Of a stretch of DNA of 64,000 nt, positions 37,003 through 46,609 are shown piece after piece (positions within the stretch are counted from its first letter, which is position 1; every line of letters starts with the position of its first letter). Where the stretch lies: contig NZ_CALDPF010000002.1 in assembly GCF_937912035.1 (NCBI RefSeq), positions 87,796 through 151,795 of the forward strand, given 5' to 3'. The translations under genes were made by a program, and so were the position numbers. The notes under the pieces were generated by a model that ran no database searches, was not told where the DNA came from, and was given only the letters and a program-made list of their open reading frames with translations. Source of the DNA: an uncultured Bacteroides sp. Its GTDB lineage: Bacteria > Bacteroidota > Bacteroidia > Bacteroidales > Bacteroidaceae.

Positions 37003-39261
37003 TTATTTTTTAATTTCACTCCACAAAGGAGGATTTACCCCCATAAGGTGACGTACAAAGAAATCAAAACGTTTATGTTCTCCATAATCTCCACCCATTG
37101 TATGATGCTCGCCCGGTAATACTACAAGTTCAAAATCCTTATTGGCCTTTATAAGAGCATTTACCACCTGCATGGTAGAAGCAGGATCGACATTGTCATC
37201 CATTTCTCCCACAACAAGCATCAAAGGTCTGGTCAGCAAATGTGCATTATCCACATTTGATGAAGCACTATATGATTCATCTACCGGATATCCCATCCAA
37301 AGTTCATTCCACCAAATCTTGTCCATACGGTTATCGTGACATCCGCATGCCGAATACGCCGCCTTGTAAAATTCAGGATGGAAAAGAACTGCCGACATTG
37401 ATTCCTGACCTCCGGCAGAACATCCGAAAATTCCTACTCTATCTATATCCATATAAGGATATTTCTTCGCTGCAGCCTTAATCCAGGCAATATGGTCAGG
37501 CAGACCTGCATCCTTGAGGTTTTTATAACATACTTCCTCAAATTCTTTTGACCTGAACGATGTTGTCATACCGTCAACCTGTACAACTATAAATCCCAAT
37601 TCAGCCAAAGAAGTCATCCACCCATTGTAAGATGAGAATGATTTCGGAACATAATGATTACCCGGACCGGAATAAATATATTCTACTACAGGATATTTTT
37701 TCTTAGGGTCGAAATTAGAAGGTCTATATATAAGTCCCCATATATCTGTTTTTCCGTCACGACCTTTAGCTGAGAATGATTCCGGAGCCTTCCAACCATC
37801 TTTCACCAAAGCAGAAATATCAGCTTTTTCTATGGTCATAATGATTTTTCCATTATCTGCACTGCGGAGCAATGCTACAGGGGCTTTATCTGAAGAACTA
37901 TAAACATCAACCATATAATCGTAATCTGAAGAATACCAGCACTTGTGCATACCTTCTTCCGGAGTTAGCTCTTTCATTCCTGTACCGTCAAACTTTATTT
38001 TGTAGTAATGGATAAAATATGGATCTTCTTTCTTATCCACTCCGTTAGCCGAAAAATAAATCAATTCATTTTTCTCGTCAACATGTTGTATTTCACGCAC
38101 GTACCATTTTCCTTTAGTAATCTGATGTGTCGGTTTACCTGTAGCACGGTCGTACATATAAAGATGATTGTAGTTGTCCCGTTCACTCGACCATATTATC
38201 CTTTTTCCGTCTCTCAGGTATTTACGGTATATTCTCGGATAGTTAACATATTTCTCTTCCTTTTCTTCTATAAGAGGACGGACAGAAGCGTCCTGAGCTG
38301 ACATCTCAAGAACACGATAAACTTTATGTCCGCGTTCATTATATTCAAATGTGACAGCCCTACTATCGGAATTCCACGAAAAGTTAGTTAAATTATACTG
38401 ATGACTGAATAATTCAGTAGACGGTATAAGTGATTTCTTTTCCGCTACATTAAAGATACATGGAACTTTAAAACGTAACTCATCTCCTGGCTTGGCATAT
38501 TCCTGTTTATGGAGCTTTGGCTGCAGCTGATCTTTTGGAGAAGACTCTACGTAATAGACATAACGTTTTTCAGCAGGACGTATTTTACATGAAAGAACAC
38601 TCTTTGAATCGGGAGACCATTTTATATATGATGAATAATAATTTCCCTTAGTTCCATCTATACTTAACTGAGTTTCAACTCCTGAAGACAATTCCTTCAC
38701 ATACACATTGTCATTTTTTATGAATGCCTCATACTTACCGTCAGGAGACAAGACCGAATTACCGTTTTTCTCTTCATCAACAACCATCCAATGTGGCCTG
38801 GCCGGAGCCGGTTTCAGATTTCCTTCACATACCAGTTTATTATTTTCAGTATTAAAGGACCATTTTTTACCAGAAAATTCAAACCTCACAACATTAAATT
38901 CCCTGTTTACAGATACTTTACCAAGCAACAATCGTGAAGGATTACACTTTTTGCCAGACTGTTCAGAGAGTTGTGACGCAAGAATCTGGTGATTGAATAA
39001 TGAAGACCGCTCTGTAGTTTTGGCATTCACTCTCACATATTCATTTCCATCCTCTGAATTACGAATATACCAGAAACTATCAGTATCTCTAATCCAGTTA
39101 GGTTCTACACGTCCATTCAGAACACGTCGGAAGCTATAAATTTTCTTAACCTCGTATGCCCTGTTATAATCAGACAATGTTCCCTGTGAATACGCAAGAA
39201 AACTCCCCCACAAGAAAAAATTCGCAAAAACGATAAAAGACTTTAAATAACTGTTTGTCAT
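37003..39261 (-). CDS. S9 family prolyl oligopeptidase/DPP IV-like peptidase
   Basis: 752 residues. A signal peptide (about 1-25) leads to a DPP IV-type beta-propeller (about 90-500) and a C-terminal alpha/beta-hydrolase domain. The triad is visible: the nucleophile in GCSAGG (about S615), Asp in GEMDDNVDP, and His in LPGEHHTMGG. It would cleave dipeptides or short peptides in the periplasm. It is the first gene of the unit with GH36 and a sulfatase and has the shared operator, so a peptidase appears to be induced with the glycan enzymes. That would fit a glycoprotein or proteoglycan substrate, although S9 proteins also occur in loci for pure polysaccharides. Confidence 0.93.
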   Translation of the reverse strand: MTNSYLKSFIVFANFFLWGSFLAYSQGTLSDYNRAYEVKKIYSFRRVLNGRVEPNWIRDTDSFWYIRNSEDGNEYVRVNAKTTERSSLFNHQILASQLSEQSGKKCNPSRLLLGKVSVNREFNVVRFEFSGKKWSFNTENNKLVCEGNLKPAPARPHWMVVDEEKNGNSVLSPDGKYEAFIKNDNVYVKELSSGVETQLSIDGTKGNYYSSYIKWSPDSKSVLSCKIRPAEKRYVYYVESSPKDQLQPKLHKQEYAKPGDELRFKVPCIFNVAEKKSLIPSTELFSHQYNLTNFSWNSDSRAVTFEYNERGHKVYRVLEMSAQDASVRPLIEEKEEKYVNYPRIYRKYLRDGKRIIWSSERDNYNHLYMYDRATGKPTHQITKGKWYVREIQHVDEKNELIYFSANGVDKKEDPYFIHYYKIKFDGTGMKELTPEEGMHKCWYSSDYDYMVDVYSSSDKAPVALLRSADNGKIIMTIEKADISALVKDGWKAPESFSAKGRDGKTDIWGLIYRPSNFDPKKKYPVVEYIYSGPGNHYVPKSFSSYNGWMTSLAELGFIVVQVDGMTTSFRSKEFEEVCYKNLKDAGLPDHIAWIKAAAKKYPYMDIDRVGIFGCSAGGQESMSAVLFHPEFYKAAYSACGCHDNRMDKIWWNELWMGYPVDESYSASSNVDNAHLLTRPLMLVVGEMDDNVDPASTMQVVNALIKANKDFELVVLPGEHHTMGGDYGEHKRFDFFVRHLMGVNPPLWSEIKK

Positions 39262-39300
39262 AATATAAATAATTAAACTATAAAAAAGGTATAAAAAAGC

Positions 39301-39347
39301 AAAAAGCCATATCTTAATACAAGAATTATGTACAAAGATATAGCTTT
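39301..39347 (-). terminator. Terminator after HTCS gene
   Basis: A 13-bp stem (39303-39315 with 39335-39347) with a single mismatch that becomes a G-U pair in the minus-strand RNA, followed by a T-rich tract. It ends the HTCS transcript, and its first arm overlaps the -7 box of the S9 promoter. Confidence 0.8.
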
Positions 39348-39399
39348 CAGCAACTATCCTATATATATTTTTTATTCAGATTATATTATAATTTATGCA
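39333..39399 (-). promoter_or_regulatory. HTCS-type promoter/operator for S9/GH36/sulfatase unit
   Basis: The perfect -7 box TATCTTTG (39340 to 39333) has TGAATA at 39373-39378 (32 bp upstream) and TGCATA at 39394-39399, 21 bp further. The start codon is at 39261. Confidence 0.7.
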
Positions 39400-39410
39400 T
39401 ATACTAATCA

Positions 39411-42400
39411 TTATAAAGATTCCACATACTTTTTAGGTGATATCCCTTTCACCTTTTTAAAAATAAGACTGAAATATTTCGGATCAGTAAATCCTACAGC
39501 ATAGGCTACTTCTGAAACCTGCATATCTTTTGTCTTCAACAATTCACATGCCTTCTTAATTCTTACATCACGTATCATTTCATTAGGAGACAACCCAGTT
39601 AATGATTTCAATCTTCTGTACATAGTAGACTGAGTAGTATTCATCTTATCATAAAGAAGATCATTGGTAAAATCACTGTTTTCCATATTTTCTTCAATAA
39701 CAGCAACCACTTTATCAAGAAACTCCTTATCCGACTCAGATAAACTTGTTCCAGTTTCTTCGACTATATTTTCTGAATCTTCCGACAAATATTTCTTTGC
39801 CACCATACGGCGGTTACTTATTATTGAGTTTATCTGAGCTATCAGAACAGACATTTCTATTGGTTTAGGCAAATAGACATCAGCTCCAGCTGCATAACCC
39901 AGTTTTTGGAATTCAGCCTGAGTTTTAGCGGTAAGCATAACGACCGGCAGGTAATAGAGTTCTTCATCTTCTCTTATTGATTTGCATAAATCTATACCGT
40001 TCATTTCAGGCATCACATAATCAGTAACAATTATATCAGCCTTACCATCAGACTTGAGATATCCCATAGCCTCCTTACCGTTATTTGCAGTATGTACATT
40101 ATATACCCTTCCAAGAATTTTCTCCATAACAGAAAGCAAATCCGGATCGTCTTCCACCAAAAGTATATCTGTTTTCTGTTCATCCGAATCAATAATCATT
40201 TCTTCTCCGGCATTACCTTCTGCCAATGATGTTATGCTATCATCAATTTCATCAGAAGCATAACAGTCTTTGTCTGCCGGTAATGTTATAACAAATGATG
40301 TCATCTGACCGACAATACTGCTTACACTTATTACTCCATGATGAAGATCTACGAGATCTTTCGTAAGGGATAGCCCTATACCTGTTCCCTGAGTATGGAA
40401 TTTTCTATAATCTCCTTCATAAAAACGACGGAACAAACCCGGTAATTTATTTTCTGGAATACCCTCACCTGTATTTTCCACTACTATTACAATATTCCGT
40501 TTATCATCCTTATATGTTTCTCTCAAACTAACTGTGATAACTCCTCCATCATAATTGTATTTCAAGGCATTGGAAAGAAGATTATATAAAATCTTATCAA
40601 GTTTGTCTATATCGAACCAAGCGAATATTGAATCCTGTTCACACCTGAAATCCATAGTTATATTTTTCCGTTCAAGCAACGGCTGAAAATTTTCGGCACA
40701 AACATTTTTTATAAAAGGAACTATATCATTATTACTAACCTTTAATTTCAAGTTTCCGGATTCTACTTTTCTGAATTCCATTATCTGCTGAAGAAGACGC
40801 TTTAGACGACGCAAATTTATCTGCATTATGTCAAGAGTATGAGAATCAGAAACATTATCCATTTTGAGACTTTCTACAGAACACTGCATAACGCTAAGAG
40901 GAGTGAAAAGCTCATGAGAAATATTGGTAAAGAATTTCAGTTTTACCTGATTTACTTCATCAGATTTCTGATGTTCTATCTGTTCTATCCTCAACTCATT
41001 CTGTAGCTTTATCCTATTATGTATTATTCTATATGATATGTATACAGCTACTATAATAATAACCCAATATATAATGTATGCCCACCATGTAAGCCATGGT
41101 GGAGGAAGAATCGTTATAGACATAGTTTCAACAGGAGACCAAACACCATTTTCATTACAGGATTTCACTGAAAACTGATATTTCCCCGGCTGAAGATTAT
41201 TATATGATACTCTACGACGATCGGCCCCTACATATAACCATTCTTTATCAACACCGTCAAGCATATAGGCATATCCAACAGAATATGGTGATTTGAAAGT
41301 TAATCCGCTAAAAGCCAGCATTATATTATTTTGATTGTGAGAAAGAGATAACTTATCAGTATATGGGGGTAATTGACTATTATTGTTTCTCCCATAAAAC
41401 TCTGATAACGGAACATTATTAACAGATAAATCTACTATAGCTGTAGAGAAGCATGTGCTGTCTGCCATATCCTGAGCAGGATTATAACAATCCACCCCAT
41501 TATATCCACCAAATAACAGAGTATGATCTGACAAAGCTAAAGCTGCCCCTGGAGAAAACTGTGTATTTTTTATACCATCTATGGAAGTATAAAGTTTTAC
41601 AGATGATTCGTCTGATATATTCATACGACATATTCCCCTACCTGTAGCCATCCATAAATTACCACAATCCTCAATTATAGAATATATAATATTATCTGAT
41701 GATGTCTTTACCGAAGGTATCATTCTGAACTTTCCTTCATGCTGATCAAATTTACTTAATCCACCTCCATTAGAACCGACCCAAAATGTGCCATTTGAGT
41801 CACTGTACATACATAATATATTATCATAATTTAATTTTCCATTTTCAACTGAATATTCAGTTACATTATCATTTTTATCAAGTGAAAAGATTCCTGAAGC
41901 ATCTGTACCTATCCATAACTTACCAGCATGGAAATACAGTGATGTAATTTGGTTATCTTTTATATAGTCAGCAACTATACTAACCTCTTTCTTTGTAAGA
42001 TTTCCCTTGGTATAATTCAACAAGTATAACTTATTTTCAGTAGCACACCATAATTCTCCATTGTTTTTCATGCATATATCAGAAATAAACCGAATGTTAC
42101 CAAATTTATTTCTTACCCTCATAAGTTTAGCTTTCTTGAGATTTCTGCCTACCAGACAGTATACTCCATCGTATCTTGTAGCTATCCATATCCTATCGCG
42201 CTTATTGTCTTTTTCAAAACCAACTATTGCATTACTTTTCTTAGAAAGCTTACTTAAAGATGGAATTTCTATTGTTTTTTTTCGGTGAATAGGATTCAAG
42301 CCTACTATATCAAGTACATCCAATCTCTCTCCAACAAAAAGCAAAGAGTCTTCATATTGAAACAATGACGTTACAATTTTTACCTTACTATTTTCTTTTG

Positions 42401-43451
42401 AGTTAAGCAAATCCAAATTATTAAACGGATAATTCCTGATTATCAATTTATTAACACCACTTCCCAAAACAGAAGTCCACAAAATACCTTTCGAGCATAT
42501 ATTGATTTTTGTAACCTCTATACCATTCAAATCAGAAGGGCCATAATGAATAAATGACGAAGTATTTTCCAGATCATTCATAAGGTACAAACCATTAGCA
42601 GTAGAAACCCACATCTTGTTTTCTCTTCCGTCATATTCTATATTAAACATTACCGGATTAGAGAGTTTATTAGATTTTTGTTCTACAGGAATTATAGTAT
42701 AATCATACGAATACACATCTTGAGGATTATCCAATCTTATCAACGCACCATTGTCCCAGGTAGTAATCCACATTCTTCCTTTATTATCTTCTACAAAATC
42801 AGTAACACGATATGACTTACCTTTACACACCGTATCATAGAAAAAAGTATTGTTATTTTCAGGATTATATGTATAAAAACCTGATGCCCAAGTTCCAACC
42901 CATATAATACCATTCTTGTCCTCATATAATGAATTTATATATAATTTTTTAAGCTTAGAATCATCTATATGAGTAAACTCTTCTTTTTCATTATTATACA
43001 CATACAGGCCTTGCGTCGTTCCCAAATATATATATCCATTTCGTGACAATAATAGCGACTTGATTTTCTTCAGTATCGAACTTTTTATTTCTATATGTCT
43101 TGTCTGTTGCTTTTTTGTATCAAACACAGCAATTTCTTTATTGGTAACAATCCATAGCTTGCCATCAGGAGCTTTTTCCATTAAACGAATTGAGTTCGAT
43201 TTTAAAAAAAACGGTGACAAATAATCCGAACGGAAAACTTTAAACTCATACCCATCAAAACGTGCCAATCCGTTGGTAGTTCCAAACCACATCATACCCA
43301 TATCATCTTCTACAATACCAGTAACTTCATTACTTGGCAAACCTGATGCAGCAGAATAGTTAACAATCTGCGGTTCTACAGAAGATACAGGAATAACACA
43401 CAAATGTGATATTAAAATAACGAGTAATACGAGTAGTAATCTGGGATTCAT
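39411..43451 (-). CDS. Hybrid two-component system regulator (HTCS)
   Basis: 1346 residues in the standard HTCS order: a signal peptide (about 1-24), a periplasmic sensor of Reg_prop beta-propeller repeats (recurrent MWFGTTNGLARFDG-like units, about 40-670), a Y_Y_Y domain (about 690-770), one membrane helix (about 780-805), a His-kinase (NISHELFTPL with phospho-His about H846, then an HATPase domain with GTGIGLSL), a receiver (VTDYVMPEMNG, phospho-Asp about D1144), and a C-terminal AraC-type DNA-binding domain (about 1240-1346). It senses an oligosaccharide in the periplasm and activates the PUL. It is the only regulator seen in the locus, which makes it the natural partner of the six repeated operators. 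Its own promoter lacks those hexamers. Confidence 0.96.
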   Translation of the reverse strand: MNPRLLLVLLVILISHLCVIPVSSVEPQIVNYSAASGLPSNEVTGIVEDDMGMMWFGTTNGLARFDGYEFKVFRSDYLSPFFLKSNSIRLMEKAPDGKLWIVTNKEIAVFDTKKQQTRHIEIKSSILKKIKSLLLSRNGYIYLGTTQGLYVYNNEKEEFTHIDDSKLKKLYINSLYEDKNGIIWVGTWASGFYTYNPENNNTFFYDTVCKGKSYRVTDFVEDNKGRMWITTWDNGALIRLDNPQDVYSYDYTIIPVEQKSNKLSNPVMFNIEYDGRENKMWVSTANGLYLMNDLENTSSFIHYGPSDLNGIEVTKINICSKGILWTSVLGSGVNKLIIRNYPFNNLDLLNSKENSKVKIVTSLFQYEDSLLFVGERLDVLDIVGLNPIHRKKTIEIPSLSKLSKKSNAIVGFEKDNKRDRIWIATRYDGVYCLVGRNLKKAKLMRVRNKFGNIRFISDICMKNNGELWCATENKLYLLNYTKGNLTKKEVSIVADYIKDNQITSLYFHAGKLWIGTDASGIFSLDKNDNVTEYSVENGKLNYDNILCMYSDSNGTFWVGSNGGGLSKFDQHEGKFRMIPSVKTSSDNIIYSIIEDCGNLWMATGRGICRMNISDESSVKLYTSIDGIKNTQFSPGAALALSDHTLLFGGYNGVDCYNPAQDMADSTCFSTAIVDLSVNNVPLSEFYGRNNNSQLPPYTDKLSLSHNQNNIMLAFSGLTFKSPYSVGYAYMLDGVDKEWLYVGADRRRVSYNNLQPGKYQFSVKSCNENGVWSPVETMSITILPPPWLTWWAYIIYWVIIIVAVYISYRIIHNRIKLQNELRIEQIEHQKSDEVNQVKLKFFTNISHELFTPLSVMQCSVESLKMDNVSDSHTLDIMQINLRRLKRLLQQIMEFRKVESGNLKLKVSNNDIVPFIKNVCAENFQPLLERKNITMDFRCEQDSIFAWFDIDKLDKILYNLLSNALKYNYDGGVITVSLRETYKDDKRNIVIVVENTGEGIPENKLPGLFRRFYEGDYRKFHTQGTGIGLSLTKDLVDLHHGVISVSSIVGQMTSFVITLPADKDCYASDEIDDSITSLAEGNAGEEMIIDSDEQKTDILLVEDDPDLLSVMEKILGRVYNVHTANNGKEAMGYLKSDGKADIIVTDYVMPEMNGIDLCKSIREDEELYYLPVVMLTAKTQAEFQKLGYAAGADVYLPKPIEMSVLIAQINSIISNRRMVAKKYLSEDSENIVEETGTSLSESDKEFLDKVVAVIEENMENSDFTNDLLYDKMNTTQSTMYRRLKSLTGLSPNEMIRDVRIKKACELLKTKDMQVSEVAYAVGFTDPKYFSLIFKKVKGISPKKYVESL

Positions 43452-43510
43452 TATTATAAAATTATTAGCGTTTTATTTTAAGTCAAACATACGTCATTTT
43501 TTATATACAG

Positions 43511-43518
43511 CAAAAGTA
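43511..43518 (-). promoter_or_regulatory. -7 box of HTCS gene
   Basis: TACTTTTG on the minus strand, 60 bp before the ATG at 43451 and directly after the preceding terminator. No TGAATA hexamers lie at the spacing seen elsewhere, which fits constitutive expression of the sensor. Confidence 0.5.
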
Positions 43519-43552
43519 AAAAAAATGTCTTATAAATTTATCATAAGACATT
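43518..43552 (-). terminator. Terminator after PEP-binding protein gene
   Basis: A 10-bp perfect stem (43524-43533 AATGTCTTAT with 43543-43552) and eight T on the minus strand, just after the stop codon at 43571. It marks the right-hand boundary of the PUL. Confidence 0.9.
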
Positions 43553-43570
43553 CTTTCTATACTAATAAAA

Positions 43571-46522
43571 TCAAAAAGCAACAATTCCCAACTTCTTCTT
43601 ACCATCCATCTTCACCGTCAATGGCGACTCAAACCTCACCCAGCGCAGATATTTGGTCTCTTCCACAGCAGGCAGACTGTTCAGGAACTCCTGATTATAA
43701 ATACCATCGTTCATAAATGCATTTATGGTGAAATATCCCACACCGAATGATGTCAGATTCTGGAAGAAATGGGTTCCCTGACTTGGGTCAACACGATAGT
43801 TGGTCAGGCCTGCCTCAACTATTATTCTTGCAGCTGAGATATTAGGCCATTTCACCGGTATCCCCAACCATGTGTCGCTACTACCCCACCGGCCTGGACC
43901 TACAAGTACATAATGCTTTCCTTCATCCAGAAATTTCCTGTTAAGTTTCTCTATATCGTATGCTATGAGCTGATTGTTCGAAGCCGAATATCCGTCAGTC
44001 TTGACATAAATTATATCACATATATCATCCATAACTCCATGACCAAGAGAGTTCTCACTCTTCAATATTATCTTATCTTCAGGAATCAGACTCAAGTCTT
44101 CATCCAGGTCTGCCTTTATGTCAACCATCGGACGTATCTGAAGAAGATAGAAAACTCCTGTCTTCTTGCTGGCATCGAAATTTACTGCAAATTCTATTTC
44201 AACAGGACGACGCATCTCGCCCTGACCATATTTCTGCGCCAACTGCAAGAGACGGGCCAATGGGAATACATCATGCTGGAGAATATTTGCAAACGTAATA
44301 ATCTTTCTTCCGCCAGGATAGATACCGTCGCGTATCACCATATCGTATGGATCGTACGTTGACGCAATATAGTTCAGTGAGCCGTCGGCCTCAGCATCCT
44401 TGACATGCAGTTTCAAAAGATTGAATCCATCGTCAAGCGAGAAGTTATGCCCCGTGTTTTTAAGGTCGAGAGCATAGAAGCGTGTCTGTGTCTCGCGCAA
44501 TGCTATATCCATTTCACTGGTTTGCAACACCTTGTCCGGATGATAAGGACATACTCTCAATGTAAGTCCTCCATCAACTATATATTTTCCGAGTCCCAAA
44601 GCCAAACTTACTGTTCCTTCTTCGGCAAGCTCGTCATTTATAGGATAATAATTTATTGAACGTGCAACACCGGAAATGGCAGGATAATATCTGTCTCCAT
44701 ACTGTGTACCAACCACTTCCTGAAGTATCACGGCCATTTTTTCCTGGTCAATCAAATTACTGGTAGCCTGCATGTACGCCTTGCTGTCTTTATAGAATAC
44801 TGAAGCATAAACACCTTTTATGGCATCACTCAGCATACGAAGCATCTCGTACTTGTCCTCCATATATGGTATCATATATGTGGAATATATACCGGCAAAA
44901 GGCTGATAATGAGAATCTTCGAGCAAGCTTGAAGAACGTATGGCAAGCGGAGATTTAACCACATCGAAGAAGGCAAAGAAATCCTCTACCAGTCTGTCCG
45001 GAAGCTTGGCACGAAGGAAGGCCCTCAAGATAGTTTCATCATCAGCATCACTCAATGCCAACTGGTAAAGACGGTTGCTGTCCATAAACTCATCGAAAAT
45101 ATCTGTACACAGAACAACAGTCTTCGGTATGGCAACAGATGCATTCTCAAAATCATCGAAATCAGGATGACGCTTAATCATATTGTCGATAAATGCCAGA
45201 CCACGCCCTTTTCCTCCCAATGACCCTTCACCTATACGGGCAAAATTGGAATAACGGTCAAAACGTTCACGCTTGAATTCTGCCACTACACCCTGATTTT
45301 TCATTTTCCTATAGCGTACAATGGCTTCGAAAATTATCTGTCGGTGGGCGTCAAGGTCCTGTAGGGAATCCCATGTCACCTGTTTCAAAAATTCTGCCAC
45401 AGGGAAAATGGCGCGTGAATAAAGCCAGCGCGACACATGGTTTCGGCTGATATGATAATGGAAAGAATCTGCCGGAATAGAAAATACTATATTCTGCAGT
45501 TCCTTCAGGTTATGGACTCTTGCCACTTCCTCCTTGGTCTTTGGATTGATAAATACGAAATCTCCAAAACCGAAATTATCCGAAACAGCCTCACGAAGAT
45601 CGATATTCATCTTCTTGGAATTTTTGTCAATGAATACTGCCTTACACTCGTCTGCATACTTACGGTTATCTTCCTCTGACGACTGAAGAATCAGAGGCAT
45701 AAACGGATCACGACTACGCACTTCTTTTAGAAGTTTCACTCCAGCCAAAGGATCTATTTTGCCGTCATGTGGAAATCTGGCATCTGATATTATACCCAAC
45801 ACGTTATTACTAAATGTTTCATACAACTTCATCGCTTCTTCATATGAACGTGCAAGTACAATTTTAGGACGACCACGCATACGCAACGTACGCTGATGTT
45901 CGTTCAATGCCTCGGTTGCAAACTCCTGACTTTGCTTAAGCACAAACTTGTACAGATTAGGAAGAACAGACGAATAGAAACGTATTGAGTCTTCCACAAG
46001 CATTATCATCTGTACACCCACTTCCTTTATATCGTGCTCCAGATTCATCTTGTCTTCTATCAGCTTGATGATTGACACAAGAAGATCTGTATTACCAAGC
46101 CAGCAGAACACATACTCGAACACACTAAGGTCTTCATGCTCCATTCTTTCTCTGATACCATGCGAGAACGGAGTCAGAACCACGATAGGTATATGCGGAT
46201 ATTTGGCCTTGATGTCACGGGCAATATCGAAAGTGTCGCTGCTATCAGTTCCAGGCATACATATAACCAGATCAAACATGGTGTTTCCCAACTGTTTCCA
46301 TGTTTCTTCCGGTGTGGAAACCTGAGTGAAGCGTGGCGGATAACGCAAACTGAGATTCATGTACTCTATAAAAATCTTCTCGTCTATACGTCCGTCGTCC
46401 TCCAGCATGAAAGCGTCGTATGGATTTGCCACAAGCAAAACGTTGAATATTCGTTTTGTCATCAGATTGGCAAATTGAGTATCCTTGAAATAAAGCTGAT
46501 TTAACTTTAACTTACTGAGCAT
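43571..46522 (-). CDS. PEP/pyruvate-binding domain protein with receiver-like N-terminus
   Basis: 983 residues, no signal peptide, so cytoplasmic. Two receiver-like segments come first (RIFNVLLVANPYDAF..., about 25-150, and RPKIVLARSYEEA...ISDARFPHDG, about 215-310). A PPDK_N/PEP-synthase-type ATP-grasp domain follows (GGKGRGLAFI about 440, AIRSSSLLEDSHYQPFAG about 560). The phosphohistidine swivel and the C-terminal PEP-binding barrel of true PEP synthase or PPDK are not visible, so it is unlikely to be a complete dikinase. Similar proteins are, to my memory, conserved in Bacteroidales without a known role. The reaction is unknown; a phosphotransfer function controlled by the receiver domains is an inference. 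Its codon use looks like the core genes beside it. Confidence 0.85.
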   Translation of the reverse strand: MLSKLKLNQLYFKDTQFANLMTKRIFNVLLVANPYDAFMLEDDGRIDEKIFIEYMNLSLRYPPRFTQVSTPEETWKQLGNTMFDLVICMPGTDSSDTFDIARDIKAKYPHIPIVVLTPFSHGIRERMEHEDLSVFEYVFCWLGNTDLLVSIIKLIEDKMNLEHDIKEVGVQMIMLVEDSIRFYSSVLPNLYKFVLKQSQEFATEALNEHQRTLRMRGRPKIVLARSYEEAMKLYETFSNNVLGIISDARFPHDGKIDPLAGVKLLKEVRSRDPFMPLILQSSEEDNRKYADECKAVFIDKNSKKMNIDLREAVSDNFGFGDFVFINPKTKEEVARVHNLKELQNIVFSIPADSFHYHISRNHVSRWLYSRAIFPVAEFLKQVTWDSLQDLDAHRQIIFEAIVRYRKMKNQGVVAEFKRERFDRYSNFARIGEGSLGGKGRGLAFIDNMIKRHPDFDDFENASVAIPKTVVLCTDIFDEFMDSNRLYQLALSDADDETILRAFLRAKLPDRLVEDFFAFFDVVKSPLAIRSSSLLEDSHYQPFAGIYSTYMIPYMEDKYEMLRMLSDAIKGVYASVFYKDSKAYMQATSNLIDQEKMAVILQEVVGTQYGDRYYPAISGVARSINYYPINDELAEEGTVSLALGLGKYIVDGGLTLRVCPYHPDKVLQTSEMDIALRETQTRFYALDLKNTGHNFSLDDGFNLLKLHVKDAEADGSLNYIASTYDPYDMVIRDGIYPGGRKIITFANILQHDVFPLARLLQLAQKYGQGEMRRPVEIEFAVNFDASKKTGVFYLLQIRPMVDIKADLDEDLSLIPEDKIILKSENSLGHGVMDDICDIIYVKTDGYSASNNQLIAYDIEKLNRKFLDEGKHYVLVGPGRWGSSDTWLGIPVKWPNISAARIIVEAGLTNYRVDPSQGTHFFQNLTSFGVGYFTINAFMNDGIYNQEFLNSLPAVEETKYLRWVRFESPLTVKMDGKKKLGIVAF

Positions 46523-46609
46523 AGGATTTATGATTTATATTCTATATAACAAAAATCGTCATTTCAATTGACTTATGCAATAAATCTTTATCAAAAAAAT
46601 GGATTGTTG

